In this document: piece by piece, positions 15,208 to 21,953 of the stretch
Position numbering within the stretch: position 1 is the first letter of the stretch
How the letters are laid out: every line of letters starts with the position of its first letter
Virus record (IMG/VR): IMGVR_UViG_3300042891_000977
Location: 1 to 21,953 of that record
From: a virus
Direction: 5' to 3' (one strand)
Length of the DNA stretch: 21,953 nucleotides
The notes under the pieces: model-generated
What the model saw: the letters and a program-made list of their open reading frames with translations, nothing else
The model's database searches: none
Told to the model about the DNA's origin: nothing
Made by a program: the position numbers and the translations under genes

Positions 15208-15783
15208 ATGAAAAAACTACTATTCTTATTAATCTTATGTCTTCCATTTTTTGGATATTCGCAAGATACATTAGTAAAACGACCAATCTATACTGTAAAG
15301 TATTCCCAATCTCTACAACAACCTCTTTGGTTAGAGTATTCAGTCAAGCACCGTGATTGTGGAGCAAAACGAGATGGAATGGATTTTTATACCGAAAAAG
15401 GAATTACAACAAGCGACAATGCTGATTATGCTGAGAACGTATACGATAAAGGTCATATGGCTCCTGCAGCAGATTTCTGTGTTAATCGCGAAACTCTATT
15501 ACTAACATTCTCATATTTGAATTGCGCTCTACAACACTACAAATTAAATAGAGGAGTTTGGAAACAACTCGAAGCAAACGAACGTGAGTGGTCTAAAACT
15601 GATTCATTAATTATTCGAATCGATGTTATATTTGAAAAGGGTGCCACTAAATTACCTAGTGGAGCAACGATCCCTACTGCTTTTAGAAAGACCATCACAT
15701 TCTATAACGCTAAAAAGAAGGTTGTTTACTACTTCAAAAATGAACCTCCTACAAAACCACTAGATGCTTATCTAGTTAAATAA
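15208..15783 (+). CDS. Exported DNA/RNA non-specific endonuclease (NUC1/NucA family)
   Basis: The first 19 residues are a classic Bacteroidota signal peptide (K-K, a Leu/Phe-rich core, ending G-Y-S-Q). The mature part has Y-D-K-G-H-M-A-P-A-A-D (79-89), the D-R-G-H-type motif with His83 as general base, then N105 in Y-L-N-C-A-L-Q at the position of the Mg-binding Asn, and L-N-R-G-V-W-K-Q-L-E (113-122), all in NUC1 order. At 191 residues it is compact for the family. It degrades DNA and RNA without sequence preference; export places it in the periplasm or outside. Possible roles are nucleotide scavenging, cutting extracellular DNA at lysis, or attacking the DNA of superinfecting phages. It begins one base after the glycosyltransferase stop and is closed by a strong terminator. 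Confidence 0.87.
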   Translation: MKKLLFLLILCLPFFGYSQDTLVKRPIYTVKYSQSLQQPLWLEYSVKHRDCGAKRDGMDFYTEKGITTSDNADYAENVYDKGHMAPAADFCVNRETLLLTFSYLNCALQHYKLNRGVWKQLEANEREWSKTDSLIIRIDVIFEKGATKLPSGATIPTAFRKTITFYNAKKKVVYYFKNEPPTKPLDAYLVK

Positions 15784-15791
15784 CATAAAAT

Positions 15792-15861
15792 TGTTAATAA
15801 CTTTCAGACCCGAGATTTTTTAATCTCGGGTTTTTGTTTTATATTTGTAATATCAAATTAA
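15792..15861 (+). promoter_or_regulatory. Bacteroidota-type promoter of the Nudix gene
   Basis: The -7 box TATATTTG (15840-15847) fits the Bacteroidota consensus TAnnTTTG, 32 nt before the ATG. Upstream blocks TGTTAATAACTTT (15792) and AGATTTTTT (15813), and the downstream block ATATCAAATTAA, recur at identical or near-identical spacing in the promoter at 16317. The -33 region lies inside a terminator hairpin. Confidence 0.75.
15809..15840 (+). terminator. Intrinsic terminator after the endonuclease gene
   Basis: CCCGAGATT and AATCTCGGG form a perfect 9-bp stem around TTTT, followed by TTTTTGTTTT. It closes the preceding transcript. The same DNA forms the upstream part of the Nudix promoter, whose -7 box begins at the last T of the run. 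Confidence 0.93.
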
Positions 15862-15878
15862 ATATAAAACACATATAC

Positions 15879-16271
15879 ATGCAAAAGATTAGTGCTCAAG
15901 TTGTTCTCATTAATGAGGAAGGAAAAATTCTCTGTGTTTCTAGAAAAGATAATCATTCTGATTTTGGTTTACCTGGTGGTAAAGCCGATCCTGAAGATAA
16001 TGGTGATCCTATTCTAACTGCAATACGAGAAACAAAGGAAGAAACCGGTTTAGATGTACATGATCTAAAACTTATATTTGCAATTCACAAATATGGTTAC
16101 ATGAATTATACATTTGTAGCCAAGTATTCTGGTGAAATCAATTTTGACGAACCACACATTGTTAAATGGGCACCAATCAAATTAGCAACTGAAGGAACCT
16201 TCGGTGTATACAATCAATTAGTTGCCGAATCCTTAAGAGATTCAAATTACGAATTTATTAGACACTTTTAA
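15879..16271 (+). CDS. Nudix hydrolase
   Basis: Predicted hydrolase of a nucleoside diphosphate linked to another group. The Nudix box is visible at about residues 33-58: G-G-K-A-D-P-E-D, then A-I-R-E-T-K-E-E-T-G-L with the metal-binding Glu pair; it is about two residues longer than the standard spacing. The flanking V-V-L-I-N-E-E-G-K-I-L and F-G-L-P-G-G strands fit the fold. The substrate cannot be told: oxidised nucleotides, dinucleotides, NAD-type or sugar nucleotides, or RNA 5' ends are all possible. The reading frame is open back to an ATG at 15834, but that would lie inside the terminator and promoter, so ATG 15879 is chosen, giving 130 residues. First gene of the second module, with its own promoter. 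Confidence 0.9.
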   Translation: MQKISAQVVLINEEGKILCVSRKDNHSDFGLPGGKADPEDNGDPILTAIRETKEETGLDVHDLKLIFAIHKYGYMNYTFVAKYSGEINFDEPHIVKWAPIKLATEGTFGVYNQLVAESLRDSNYEFIRHF

Positions 16272-16316
16272 TTTAATGTGTCGCTATCTAGAGACTTTAT
16301 TCGATTAATGAAAAAA

Positions 16317-16386
16317 TGTTAATAACTTTTTTCAAAAAGATTTTTTTATTCCCAAAAGTTTTATTATATTTGTTATATCAAATTAA
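16317..16386 (+). promoter_or_regulatory. Bacteroidota-type promoter of the topoisomerase operon
   Basis: The -7 box TATATTTG (16365-16372) is 31 nt before the ATG at 16403. TGTTAATAACTTT starts exactly 48 nt upstream of the box and AGATTTTTT exactly 27 nt upstream, the same as in the promoter at 15792. The stretch after the box matches at 13 of 14 bases. No terminator is seen between the Nudix gene and this promoter. Confidence 0.78.
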
Positions 16387-16402
16387 TTAAAAATATCATA
16401 TC

Positions 16403-16822
16403 ATGAGCGATTACAAAAAATGGATGAATCAAAAACAATCAGAGGTAAGAATAACAATTTCTCCTTCTCCTCTTGAATATTCTGCAATCATGAAAGAGTA
16501 TTCATTACTAACCGGATCAACCAATTATTACGATAATCCTGATCTTTATAATGAAATTAGCAATCGTATTCGAAAAGAAATTATCCTAGAAAATGTTTCT
16601 TTAAACGAAGCTCAAGCTTTCGCCGAACCTATCAGAATTGCATTTCCTGATCAAGGTGTTTCGCTTCATGCTGGTGAAAATTCCTTCATAGGTAATACAT
16701 CTTGGAACGATCAATTAAAAATGTTCTTCGAATACCCAACATTTACTGAAATTGGTAAAACCATAATGGAAAATCGTAAAGCCGAAGCAAACGCAATGGG
16801 AATTCAAGCATCTTGGGAATAA
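16403..16822 (+). CDS. Protein of unknown function
   Basis: 139 residues, mostly acidic to neutral, with no signal peptide or membrane span and no family I recognise. The N-terminal part has a basic-polar opening (M-S-D-Y-K-K-W-M-N-Q-K-Q), a strand V-R-I-T-I-S-P-S-P and a Y/N-rich helix-turn region (residues 35-65); the C-terminal part ends in a charged helix with M-E-N-R-K-A-E-A-N-A-M-G. The start is supported by the promoter 31 nt upstream, spaced as for the Nudix gene. First gene of the operon that includes the topoisomerase subunits, so an early role in takeover or DNA metabolism is plausible but unproven. Confidence 0.7.
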   Translation: MSDYKKWMNQKQSEVRITISPSPLEYSAIMKEYSLLTGSTNYYDNPDLYNEISNRIRKEIILENVSLNEAQAFAEPIRIAFPDQGVSLHAGENSFIGNTSWNDQLKMFFEYPTFTEIGKTIMENRKAEANAMGIQASWE

Positions 16823-16844
16823 TCTAATAACTAAAAAAATCTAT

Positions 16845-17087
16845 ATGAACGCATTCTACGATAATTTAAAAGGAGTTGAACGAGTAATGTATAAAACGGC
16901 ATTTAACTTCCATATCAAATACCATGACGGTGCTACCGAAGATACTGCACACGAAGCTGGAATAAAAGAACTAGAAAGATTGGGAAGAATTCGCAAAGAA
17001 GCGGATCAACCACAAACTTACGTAGATCTTTCAACCGGTCGTAAATTCCGTTCAACCGAAGCAGATCTTATATCTAGTAACTCTTAA
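16845..17087 (+). CDS. Small protein of unknown function
   Basis: 80 residues, soluble, helical in the first two thirds (V-E-R-V-M-Y-K-T-A-F-N-F-H-I-K-Y, then D-T-A-H-E-A-G-I-K-E-L-E-R-L-G-R-I-R-K-E), with a short C-terminal strand region (T-Y-V-D-L-S-T-G-R-K-F). No family is recognised. It starts 22 nt after its upstream neighbour in an AT-rich spacer, in the topoisomerase operon. Confidence 0.65.
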   Translation: MNAFYDNLKGVERVMYKTAFNFHIKYHDGATEDTAHEAGIKELERLGRIRKEADQPQTYVDLSTGRKFRSTEADLISSNS

Positions 17088-17106
17088 CATCATATAATTT
17101 ATAACT

Positions 17107-17349
17107 ATGAAAAAAATACTCACATCAGTTTTAATTATTGCTTCTATCGCATCATCTTGTAAAGAACCAAAAAGTAAAACCGTGGTTAATCACGTTGTCA
17201 AATCTATTGATACTAGTTCACGATGGAATCCAACCATTCAGCAAATGGAACCAATCTATACATATCATTACGAAGATGGTGATAGCGTAAAGACTACAAA
17301 AGATTTTAGAATCGGTGATACCGTCCCATACATATATTATAAATACTAA
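17107..17349 (+). CDS. Small predicted lipoprotein with Bacteroidota surface-export-like signal
   Basis: 80 residues. M-K-K-I-L-T-S-V-L-I-I-A-S-I-A-S-S-C is a lipoprotein signal peptide with the acylated Cys at 18. The following K-E matches the first residues of the C-K-(D/E)-type lipoprotein export signal reported for surface lipoproteins of flavobacteria. The mature part (about 62 residues) is polar with several Tyr, no known domain. Inferred: a phage-made outer-membrane or surface lipoprotein, perhaps blocking receptors against superinfection, as the T5 Llp lipoprotein does; this is by analogy only. It sits between small unknown genes and the topoisomerase subunits. Confidence 0.75.
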   Translation: MKKILTSVLIIASIASSCKEPKSKTVVNHVVKSIDTSSRWNPTIQQMEPIYTYHYEDGDSVKTTKDFRIGDTVPYIYYKY

Positions 17350-17358
17350 TCGTTTCGA

Positions 17359-19194
17359 ATGAAAGCAGTAGACATAAGTAAAAAATACGAATTGCTCGAT
17401 GAAATTCAACACGTCTTAAAAAGACCGGGAATGTACATCGGATCAACAAAACCCCATCAATCATCAGAGTACTTCTTAACAAATGGAAAATTCCAAAAAG
17501 AAGAAATAGAATTCAATCCTGGCTTCTTAAAGTTATTCGATGAAATTGTTTCCAATTCAGTCGATGAATCCAAAAGAAATAAAACTCTAGATACCATCGT
17601 TATAAACATCAATGAAAAAACAAACGAAGTTACCATTTGGGATAATGGTGGAATTCCGGTTATTCAACATACCGAACACAAGCAATGGATTCCCGAACTA
17701 ATCTTCTCGAATCTTCGTGCTGGTTCAAATTTCGATGATACTCAATCTCGTACAGTTGCCGGTACCAATGGTGTAGGTTCTACATTAACTAACATCTTTT
17801 CCAAGAAATTTACCGTCAAAACCGCTGATGGTAAAAATCAATTCATTCAGACTTTTACCGACAATATGGGTAAAAGAACAGAACCTAAAATCACAAACTC
17901 TGAAAGGAAATTTACTGAAATATCTTATATCGCAGATCTAGAACAATTTGGAATGCAATCAATTGGTGACGAACATATCAAAATGATTCGTAAACGTTTA
18001 ATTGATATTGCTGCTGCAAATCCTGGTCTTCGAGTAACTTTCAATAAAGAGAAGTTTCGTTTCAAATCATTTTTAGAATATGTTAAATTATACGTCGATG
18101 ATGCTTTATTCGAATCTTCAGAAAATTGGGAATTCGCTTTTGCACCGTCAAATGGTTCTTTCCAATCTGTTTCCTTTGTTAATTCCATTGAAACTAAAGA
18201 TGGTGGAACTCATATCAATTATATCTTAAATCAAGCGGTTGAAAAACTTCGAGTTCTAATCAAGAAAAGACACAAAGTCGAAGTAAAACCTGCAGAAATT
18301 CGTAATCACATCTTTTTGTTTGTGAATGCAACGGTATTCAATCCGGCATTCTCATCACAAACAAAAGAAAAGCTAATTACAGAACCTAAAGATTTTGGAT
18401 CTTCTCACATCCTTTCAGATAAACTTGCAATGCGTATCTTTCAATCAGAAATTGTAAAATCTTTACTTGATTGGATTGATCGTAAAAAAGATGCTGAGGA
18501 AAGAGCACAACTTCGTAAACTAAACAAAAATCTAGATACCACCAAGATTCAGAAATTAATCGATGCAAAATCTAGAGGTGATCGTGATAAATGTGTACTC
18601 GGTATCTTCGAAGGAATGAGTGCATTAAGTGCCGTTCGTAAATTTAGAGATCCACAATCATTCGGTGCATTTCCACTCAAAGGTAAGTTTCTAAATGTTA
18701 ATGAATTAAAACCTTCTGATGTTATTAAGAATCGTGAAGTAGTCGATCTTATGGGTTCTCTTGGACTTCGTTTAGGTGAAGCACCTGAAAATCTTCGTTA
18801 TGGTAAGATTTACATATATACCGATGCTGATCCAGATGGTGATGCAATCGCTGCTCTGTTAATTAATTTCTTCGCTAAATTTTGGCCAGAACTATTTACC
18901 GAAAATCGAATTTTTAGAATTATGACACCTATTGTAGTTGCTCAAAAAGGAAAACAAACAATGAGTTTCTACACCAATGGTGATTATCATAAATGGTTTA
19001 ATGAAATTGATCCAAAACCTTGGTCTATCGAATACAAAAAAGGACTTGCATCTCTTGAAGATGTGGAATATAACGATATCATTCGTAACCCAAATACCTT
19101 ATTGATTAGCAGTGATAAGCTATTCAAACAAACTCTATCCGAATGGTTCGGTGGAGATTCTGCCCCTAGAAAAGCAAAATTGTTAAAAGCGTAA
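17359..19194 (+). CDS. gp39: Type II DNA topoisomerase large subunit (ATPase and TOPRIM), T4 gp39-like
   Basis: GyrB-like half of a phage topoisomerase. The GHKL ATPase shows R-P-G-M-Y-I-G-S (22-29), E62 in D-E-I-V-S-N, D95 in W-D-N-G-G and the glycine-rich A-G-T-N-G-V-G-S (134-141). The transducer contributes the Q-T-K loop (334-336). The TOPRIM domain has E418 in F-E-G-M-S-A and the metal-binding D-A-D-P-D-G-D (489-495). 611 residues; unlike T4, where gp39 and gp60 are separate, ATPase and TOPRIM are in one chain. It pairs with the cleavage subunit 4 nt downstream. T4 topoisomerase supports replication initiation and fork progress. Confidence 0.95.
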   Translation: MKAVDISKKYELLDEIQHVLKRPGMYIGSTKPHQSSEYFLTNGKFQKEEIEFNPGFLKLFDEIVSNSVDESKRNKTLDTIVININEKTNEVTIWDNGGIPVIQHTEHKQWIPELIFSNLRAGSNFDDTQSRTVAGTNGVGSTLTNIFSKKFTVKTADGKNQFIQTFTDNMGKRTEPKITNSERKFTEISYIADLEQFGMQSIGDEHIKMIRKRLIDIAAANPGLRVTFNKEKFRFKSFLEYVKLYVDDALFESSENWEFAFAPSNGSFQSVSFVNSIETKDGGTHINYILNQAVEKLRVLIKKRHKVEVKPAEIRNHIFLFVNATVFNPAFSSQTKEKLITEPKDFGSSHILSDKLAMRIFQSEIVKSLLDWIDRKKDAEERAQLRKLNKNLDTTKIQKLIDAKSRGDRDKCVLGIFEGMSALSAVRKFRDPQSFGAFPLKGKFLNVNELKPSDVIKNREVVDLMGSLGLRLGEAPENLRYGKIYIYTDADPDGDAIAALLINFFAKFWPELFTENRIFRIMTPIVVAQKGKQTMSFYTNGDYHKWFNEIDPKPWSIEYKKGLASLEDVEYNDIIRNPNTLLISSDKLFKQTLSEWFGGDSAPRKAKLLKA

Positions 19195-19198
19195 ATAT

Positions 19199-20557
19199 AT
19201 GAAAGTAGCCGAACAAAAAGTAAAGTCAGTAACTGAATATCTCGATACTGAATATTTAAGTTATGCAAAATATGTAGTAGAGAATCGAGCAATTCCATCC
19301 GTTATCGATGGATTTAAACCAACCCAAAGAAAGATTATTTTTACAGCAAACCGTGCATGGAAGAATGGAACAGAAAAACCATTTAAGATTTTTCAATTAA
19401 GTGGTAAGGTTGCGGTTGAATCTTTTTATCATCATGGTAATGCATCGCTTGATGCTGCAATTATTGGTATGGCACAATCATTTAAGAACTCCCTACCTCT
19501 TCTTGAAGAGATTGGTCAATTTGGTTCTTTACGATCTCCTGAAGCTGGTGCTCCTCGTTACATCTCTACCAAGTTATCTAAAAACTTCAGATTGCTTTAT
19601 AAAGATTTCGAGTTACTTACACCTCGAATGGAAGAAGGAAATGAAATTGAACCTGAATACTTCTTACCTATTATTCCTACTGTTTTATTGAATGGATCTT
19701 CTGGTATTGCGGTTGGTTTCGCAACTAACATTCTAAATAGAAATCCTATAGATTTAATTGATGCTTGTCTTGCGGTCGTTAATGGTAAGAAATATAAAGA
19801 ACCTTTGCCTTGGTGGAAAGACTTTAATGGAAAGGTTGAAAAAGTCGATGGCAGTGCATCATCATTTGTATTTCGTGGAATTTACGATGTGAAAGATACC
19901 ACAACCGTAGAAATCTCTGAACTTCCACCTTCAATGACCCTTGAGAAATACGACAATATACTTAATGGTCTTTTGGAAAAAGGAATCATTCGTCATTATG
20001 ATGATAATTGTTCAAATGGAATTAGCTATACCGTAAAAATTGGTAGAGCAGAAATGAAACAACATCAACCTCGTCTTGAAGGTTATTTGAAAATGGCTGA
20101 AGCTGAAACCGAAAATCTAACTTGCCTAGATGAAAATGGTAAGCTAATTATCTTCAAGAATGTAAATGAAATTATCAATTACTTTGTTAACTTTCGTCTA
20201 AGTTATTACGACAAAAGAAAACAATACTACATTGATTTATATACACGAGACTTAATCAGATTATCAAATCGTGCTAGATTTATTAAAATGGTTGTTGATG
20301 GTAAACTAAAAATTAATAACATTCCAAAAGCGCAAATTGAAGCCGAATTGATTAAACATAAATTCGATCAGTTAGATGGTTCATTTACATATTTACTATC
20401 TATGCCTATTCATTCATTAACGAAAGAAAAAATCGATGAACTACTTAAAGATGTTGAATCTAAAAAAGCAGAAATCGAAGAAATCAAAAAGTTAACGAAG
20501 GAAGAATGGTATAAACAAGATCTTATGGCTCTTAAAAAATCATTACAAACTAAATAA
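19199..20557 (+). CDS. gp52: Type II DNA topoisomerase medium subunit (DNA cleavage), T4 gp52-like
   Basis: GyrA/ParC-like half of the enzyme. The winged-helix region has Y-V-V-E-N-R-A-I-P-S-V-I-D-G-F-K-P-T-Q-R-K (25-45), the Y-H-H-G-N-A-S-L motif (77-84) and A-P-R-Y (118-121) with the DNA-linking Tyr121. The conserved G-S-S-G-I-A-V-G-F-A-T-N follows near 170. The C-terminal third is a long charged helical region, probably the coiled coil. At 452 residues it ends without a GyrA beta-pinwheel, as in T4 gp52 (about 440), so relaxation rather than supercoiling is expected. It begins 4 nt after the large subunit stop. Confidence 0.95.
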   Translation: MKVAEQKVKSVTEYLDTEYLSYAKYVVENRAIPSVIDGFKPTQRKIIFTANRAWKNGTEKPFKIFQLSGKVAVESFYHHGNASLDAAIIGMAQSFKNSLPLLEEIGQFGSLRSPEAGAPRYISTKLSKNFRLLYKDFELLTPRMEEGNEIEPEYFLPIIPTVLLNGSSGIAVGFATNILNRNPIDLIDACLAVVNGKKYKEPLPWWKDFNGKVEKVDGSASSFVFRGIYDVKDTTTVEISELPPSMTLEKYDNILNGLLEKGIIRHYDDNCSNGISYTVKIGRAEMKQHQPRLEGYLKMAEAETENLTCLDENGKLIIFKNVNEIINYFVNFRLSYYDKRKQYYIDLYTRDLIRLSNRARFIKMVVDGKLKINNIPKAQIEAELIKHKFDQLDGSFTYLLSMPIHSLTKEKIDELLKDVESKKAEIEEIKKLTKEEWYKQDLMALKKSLQTK

Positions 20558-20564
20558 TCAAACA

Positions 20565-20858
20565 ATGAATTACAAAAAACTATTCTTGGATGGTCTAATT
20601 ATAGTAGCCATCTTAACCGCATTAATTCCAACAACGAATTTAATCTATCAGCTAATGAATACTCCATCAGATATCGCTTTCATCGGGCCAGTTCTTTGGT
20701 TTGGTGTGATAGCTTTATCTTTATGGCTTATTATACAAAGAGCAAAATCAATTAGTACTAATTATAATCAATCAAAAGTATGGGAACCTACTCAGAAAAA
20801 AGTCATTGGGAAATCCAAAGAGAAAAAGAAAGAGAACAAGAAAAACAAGAACAATTAA
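20565..20858 (+). CDS. Small two-span membrane protein
   Basis: 97 residues. Two hydrophobic segments, about 9-30 (L-D-G-L-I-I-V-A-I-L-T-A-L-I-P) and 40-61 (F-I-G-P-V-L-W-F-G-V-I-A-L-S-L-W-L-I-I), are joined by a short loop. The last 30 residues are dense in Lys, Glu and Asn and should be cytoplasmic, placing both ends inside. The function is unknown. The adjacent band-7 protein is also membrane-anchored, so the two might act together. It could be a holin-like or membrane-remodelling protein, but nothing specific supports lysis. Confidence 0.7.
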   Translation: MNYKKLFLDGLIIVAILTALIPTTNLIYQLMNTPSDIAFIGPVLWFGVIALSLWLIIQRAKSISTNYNQSKVWEPTQKKVIGKSKEKKKENKKNKNN

Positions 20859-20881
20859 ACAAACAATTAAAAATCAAAAAA

Positions 20882-21724
20882 ATGGTAAAGAAAATTTTAA
20901 TCGGAATTGGTGCATTTATTGCATTGATAATTCTATTTCAATCATGTGAAAGAATCGATGCAGGACATGTTGGTGTAAAAGTTAATTTGTATGGAAGCGG
21001 TAAAGGTGTAGATGATGTTACTGAATGTACTGGTGTAGTATTCTATAATCCTCTATCTACTAAGATTTATGAATTTCCAACTTACATTCAACACAAAGAA
21101 TACAAGAAAACTGAAGATGTTGATAATTCATTTATCGTAAACTCGAAAGATGGTAGTGAATTTAGCGTTTCACCAATCATGAATTATTCAGTTCAACGTG
21201 ATAAAGTTCCTGCAATCTTTGCCAAATATCGTAGATCTCTTCCAGAAATTGAGGAAGGATTTTTAAAGACCGCGGTATATGATGCATTCCGATTGGCAAC
21301 TAATAAATACACAGCGGATGAATTAATATCTAATCGAGCAGTATTTGAAATTGAAGTTCGTCGATTATTAGAAGGACAATTATTGAAAGAAGGATTCATT
21401 ATCAATCAATTTACATCAAATCTAATTTATCCTGAAACTTTTAAACGTTCAATTGAAGCTAAAAACAATGCAGTACAATCTGCACTAAGAGCAGAAAATG
21501 AAGTTAAAACCGCTGAAGCACAAGCCAAAATTAAGATTGCAACTGCAAATGGTAATGCTCAAGCTATGTTAACTGCCGCAAAAGCTGAAGCCGAAGCAAA
21601 TAGTTTAAAACAGAAAACTATTACGCCAATGCTACTTCAATTAGAGTGGATTAACAAATGGAACGGAAAGTTACCAGAAACCATGTTAGGTGACAAAACA
21701 TCTTCCATGATTGGCATTAAATAA
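20882..21724 (+). CDS. Band-7/SPFH (prohibitin-like) membrane protein
   Basis: 280 residues from ATG 20882. An N-terminal membrane anchor (K-K-I-L-I-G-I-G-A-F-I-A-L-I-I-L-F) is followed by the SPFH entry pattern A-G-H-V-G-V-K-V-N-L-Y-G and the prohibitin-type Y-x-Y/F-x-P region. A long Ala/Glu/Lys-rich helix comes near 190-250 (A-E-N-E-V-K-T-A-E-A-Q-A-K-I, A-K-A-E-A-E-A-N), which in this family forms ring-like oligomers. The frame is open upstream to ATG 20780, which would add 34 charged residues overlapping the previous gene; 20882 puts the anchor at the very N-terminus and is preferred. Known bacterial relatives (HflK/HflC, prohibitins) regulate FtsH or organise membrane domains. Inferred: protection of phage proteins from proteolysis or membrane remodelling. 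Confidence 0.85.
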   Translation: MVKKILIGIGAFIALIILFQSCERIDAGHVGVKVNLYGSGKGVDDVTECTGVVFYNPLSTKIYEFPTYIQHKEYKKTEDVDNSFIVNSKDGSEFSVSPIMNYSVQRDKVPAIFAKYRRSLPEIEEGFLKTAVYDAFRLATNKYTADELISNRAVFEIEVRRLLEGQLLKEGFIINQFTSNLIYPETFKRSIEAKNNAVQSALRAENEVKTAEAQAKIKIATANGNAQAMLTAAKAEAEANSLKQKTITPMLLQLEWINKWNGKLPETMLGDKTSSMIGIK

Positions 21725-21741
21725 CAACAAATCAACAAAGA

Positions 21742-21765
21742 GCGAGTCTTCAGGCTCGCTTTTTT
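21742..21765 (+). terminator. Intrinsic terminator of the topoisomerase operon
   Basis: GCGAGTC pairs with GGCTCGC (one T-G wobble) around TTCA, followed by six T residues. It lies 18 nt after the band-7 gene stop. The remaining sequence to the window end (21766-21953) contains no ORF I can support. Confidence 0.9.
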
Positions 21766-21953
21766 AGGGTCCTTTTTAGGATGGCTTGTAGATAATTCCC
21801 TAACATATAACTTGAATGTACTTCTCGGATCAAAAGATGACATCTGTTGATATGTGGATATTTAGTTAATGAAAATTCTTATGGAATTAATTCGGGTCTT
21901 TAGAGATATCTCTATTTGATTGATGTTTTTAGATTATATTATTCCTATATTAA

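Noticed and set aside
15834-15878. Earlier ATG for the Nudix gene
   Set aside because: It would lie within the terminator T-run and ahead of the -7 box; ATG 15879 has the same promoter spacing as the gene at 16403.
19401-19691. Forward 96-residue ORF inside gp52
   Set aside because: It is in another frame of a strongly conserved gene, Leu-rich and without motif.
20780-20881. Earlier ATG for the band-7 gene
   Set aside because: It adds a charged segment overlapping the previous gene in another frame; the later ATG places the membrane anchor at the N-terminus.
21864-21918. Possible third copy of the extended promoter near the right edge (AGTTAAT then TCTATTTG 47 nt later)
   Set aside because: The -7 box has C instead of A at position 2, the upstream block is poor, and the gene it would serve is outside the window.

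Overview
The window is a piece of an AT-rich, T4-like myovirus (contractile-tailed phage) genome that most likely infects a Bacteroidota host such as a flavobacterium. The phage call rests on a collinear T4-type late block: gp14-like neck protein, gp16-like small terminase, gp17-like large terminase, gp18-like sheath and gp19-like tail tube. The two-subunit T4-type topoisomerase II (gp39/gp52) further along supports it. The host call rests on three signs: two TAnnTTTG promoter cores, a flavobacterial-type signal peptide ending in YSQ, and a lipoprotein starting C-K-E after its lipobox. All supported genes lie on the + strand. I saw no tRNA, rRNA, IS element or CRISPR array.

Layout. 1-8774: virion assembly and packaging genes, with a polysaccharide deacetylase-like gene placed between the two terminase genes. 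The T4 neighbours gp15 (after gp14) and gp20 (after gp19) are absent from their expected places. 8872-10240: four small, tightly packed genes whose products all begin with the same 13-14 residue peptide ending in F-L-N-E. It looks like the T4 capsid-targeting sequence that is cut by the prohead protease after (L/I)-x-E, so I read this block as a cassette of packaged, injected proteins; one carries a ParB-like domain. 10327-14302: a translationally coupled nucleotide-sugar cassette (NDP-hexose 2,3-dehydratase, 3-ketoreductase, DegT-type aminotransferase, PglD/NeuD-type acetyltransferase). It is predicted to make an N-acetylated 2,6-dideoxy amino sugar from dTDP-4-keto-6-deoxyglucose. 14325-15206: a GT-A glycosyltransferase that also starts with a peptide ending in V-L-N-E, so it may be packaged too. 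15208-15783: an exported NUC1-type endonuclease, followed by a strong terminator.

15792-21765: a second module, probably early or middle, driven by two near-identical host-type promoters: a Nudix hydrolase; then two unknown proteins, a lipoprotein, both topoisomerase subunits, a two-span membrane protein and a band-7/prohibitin-like protein, closed by a terminator at 21742.

Late genes at 4865, 8220, 8872 and 14325 each have a GATAAATA-like box 25-37 nt upstream of the start codon, resembling the T4 late promoter TATAAATA. The most interesting inference is that sugar synthesis, the glycosyltransferase and the peptide-tagged set form a linked programme for modifying the host or virion surface and delivering proteins with the DNA. 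All family calls are by eye from motifs; no database search was run.
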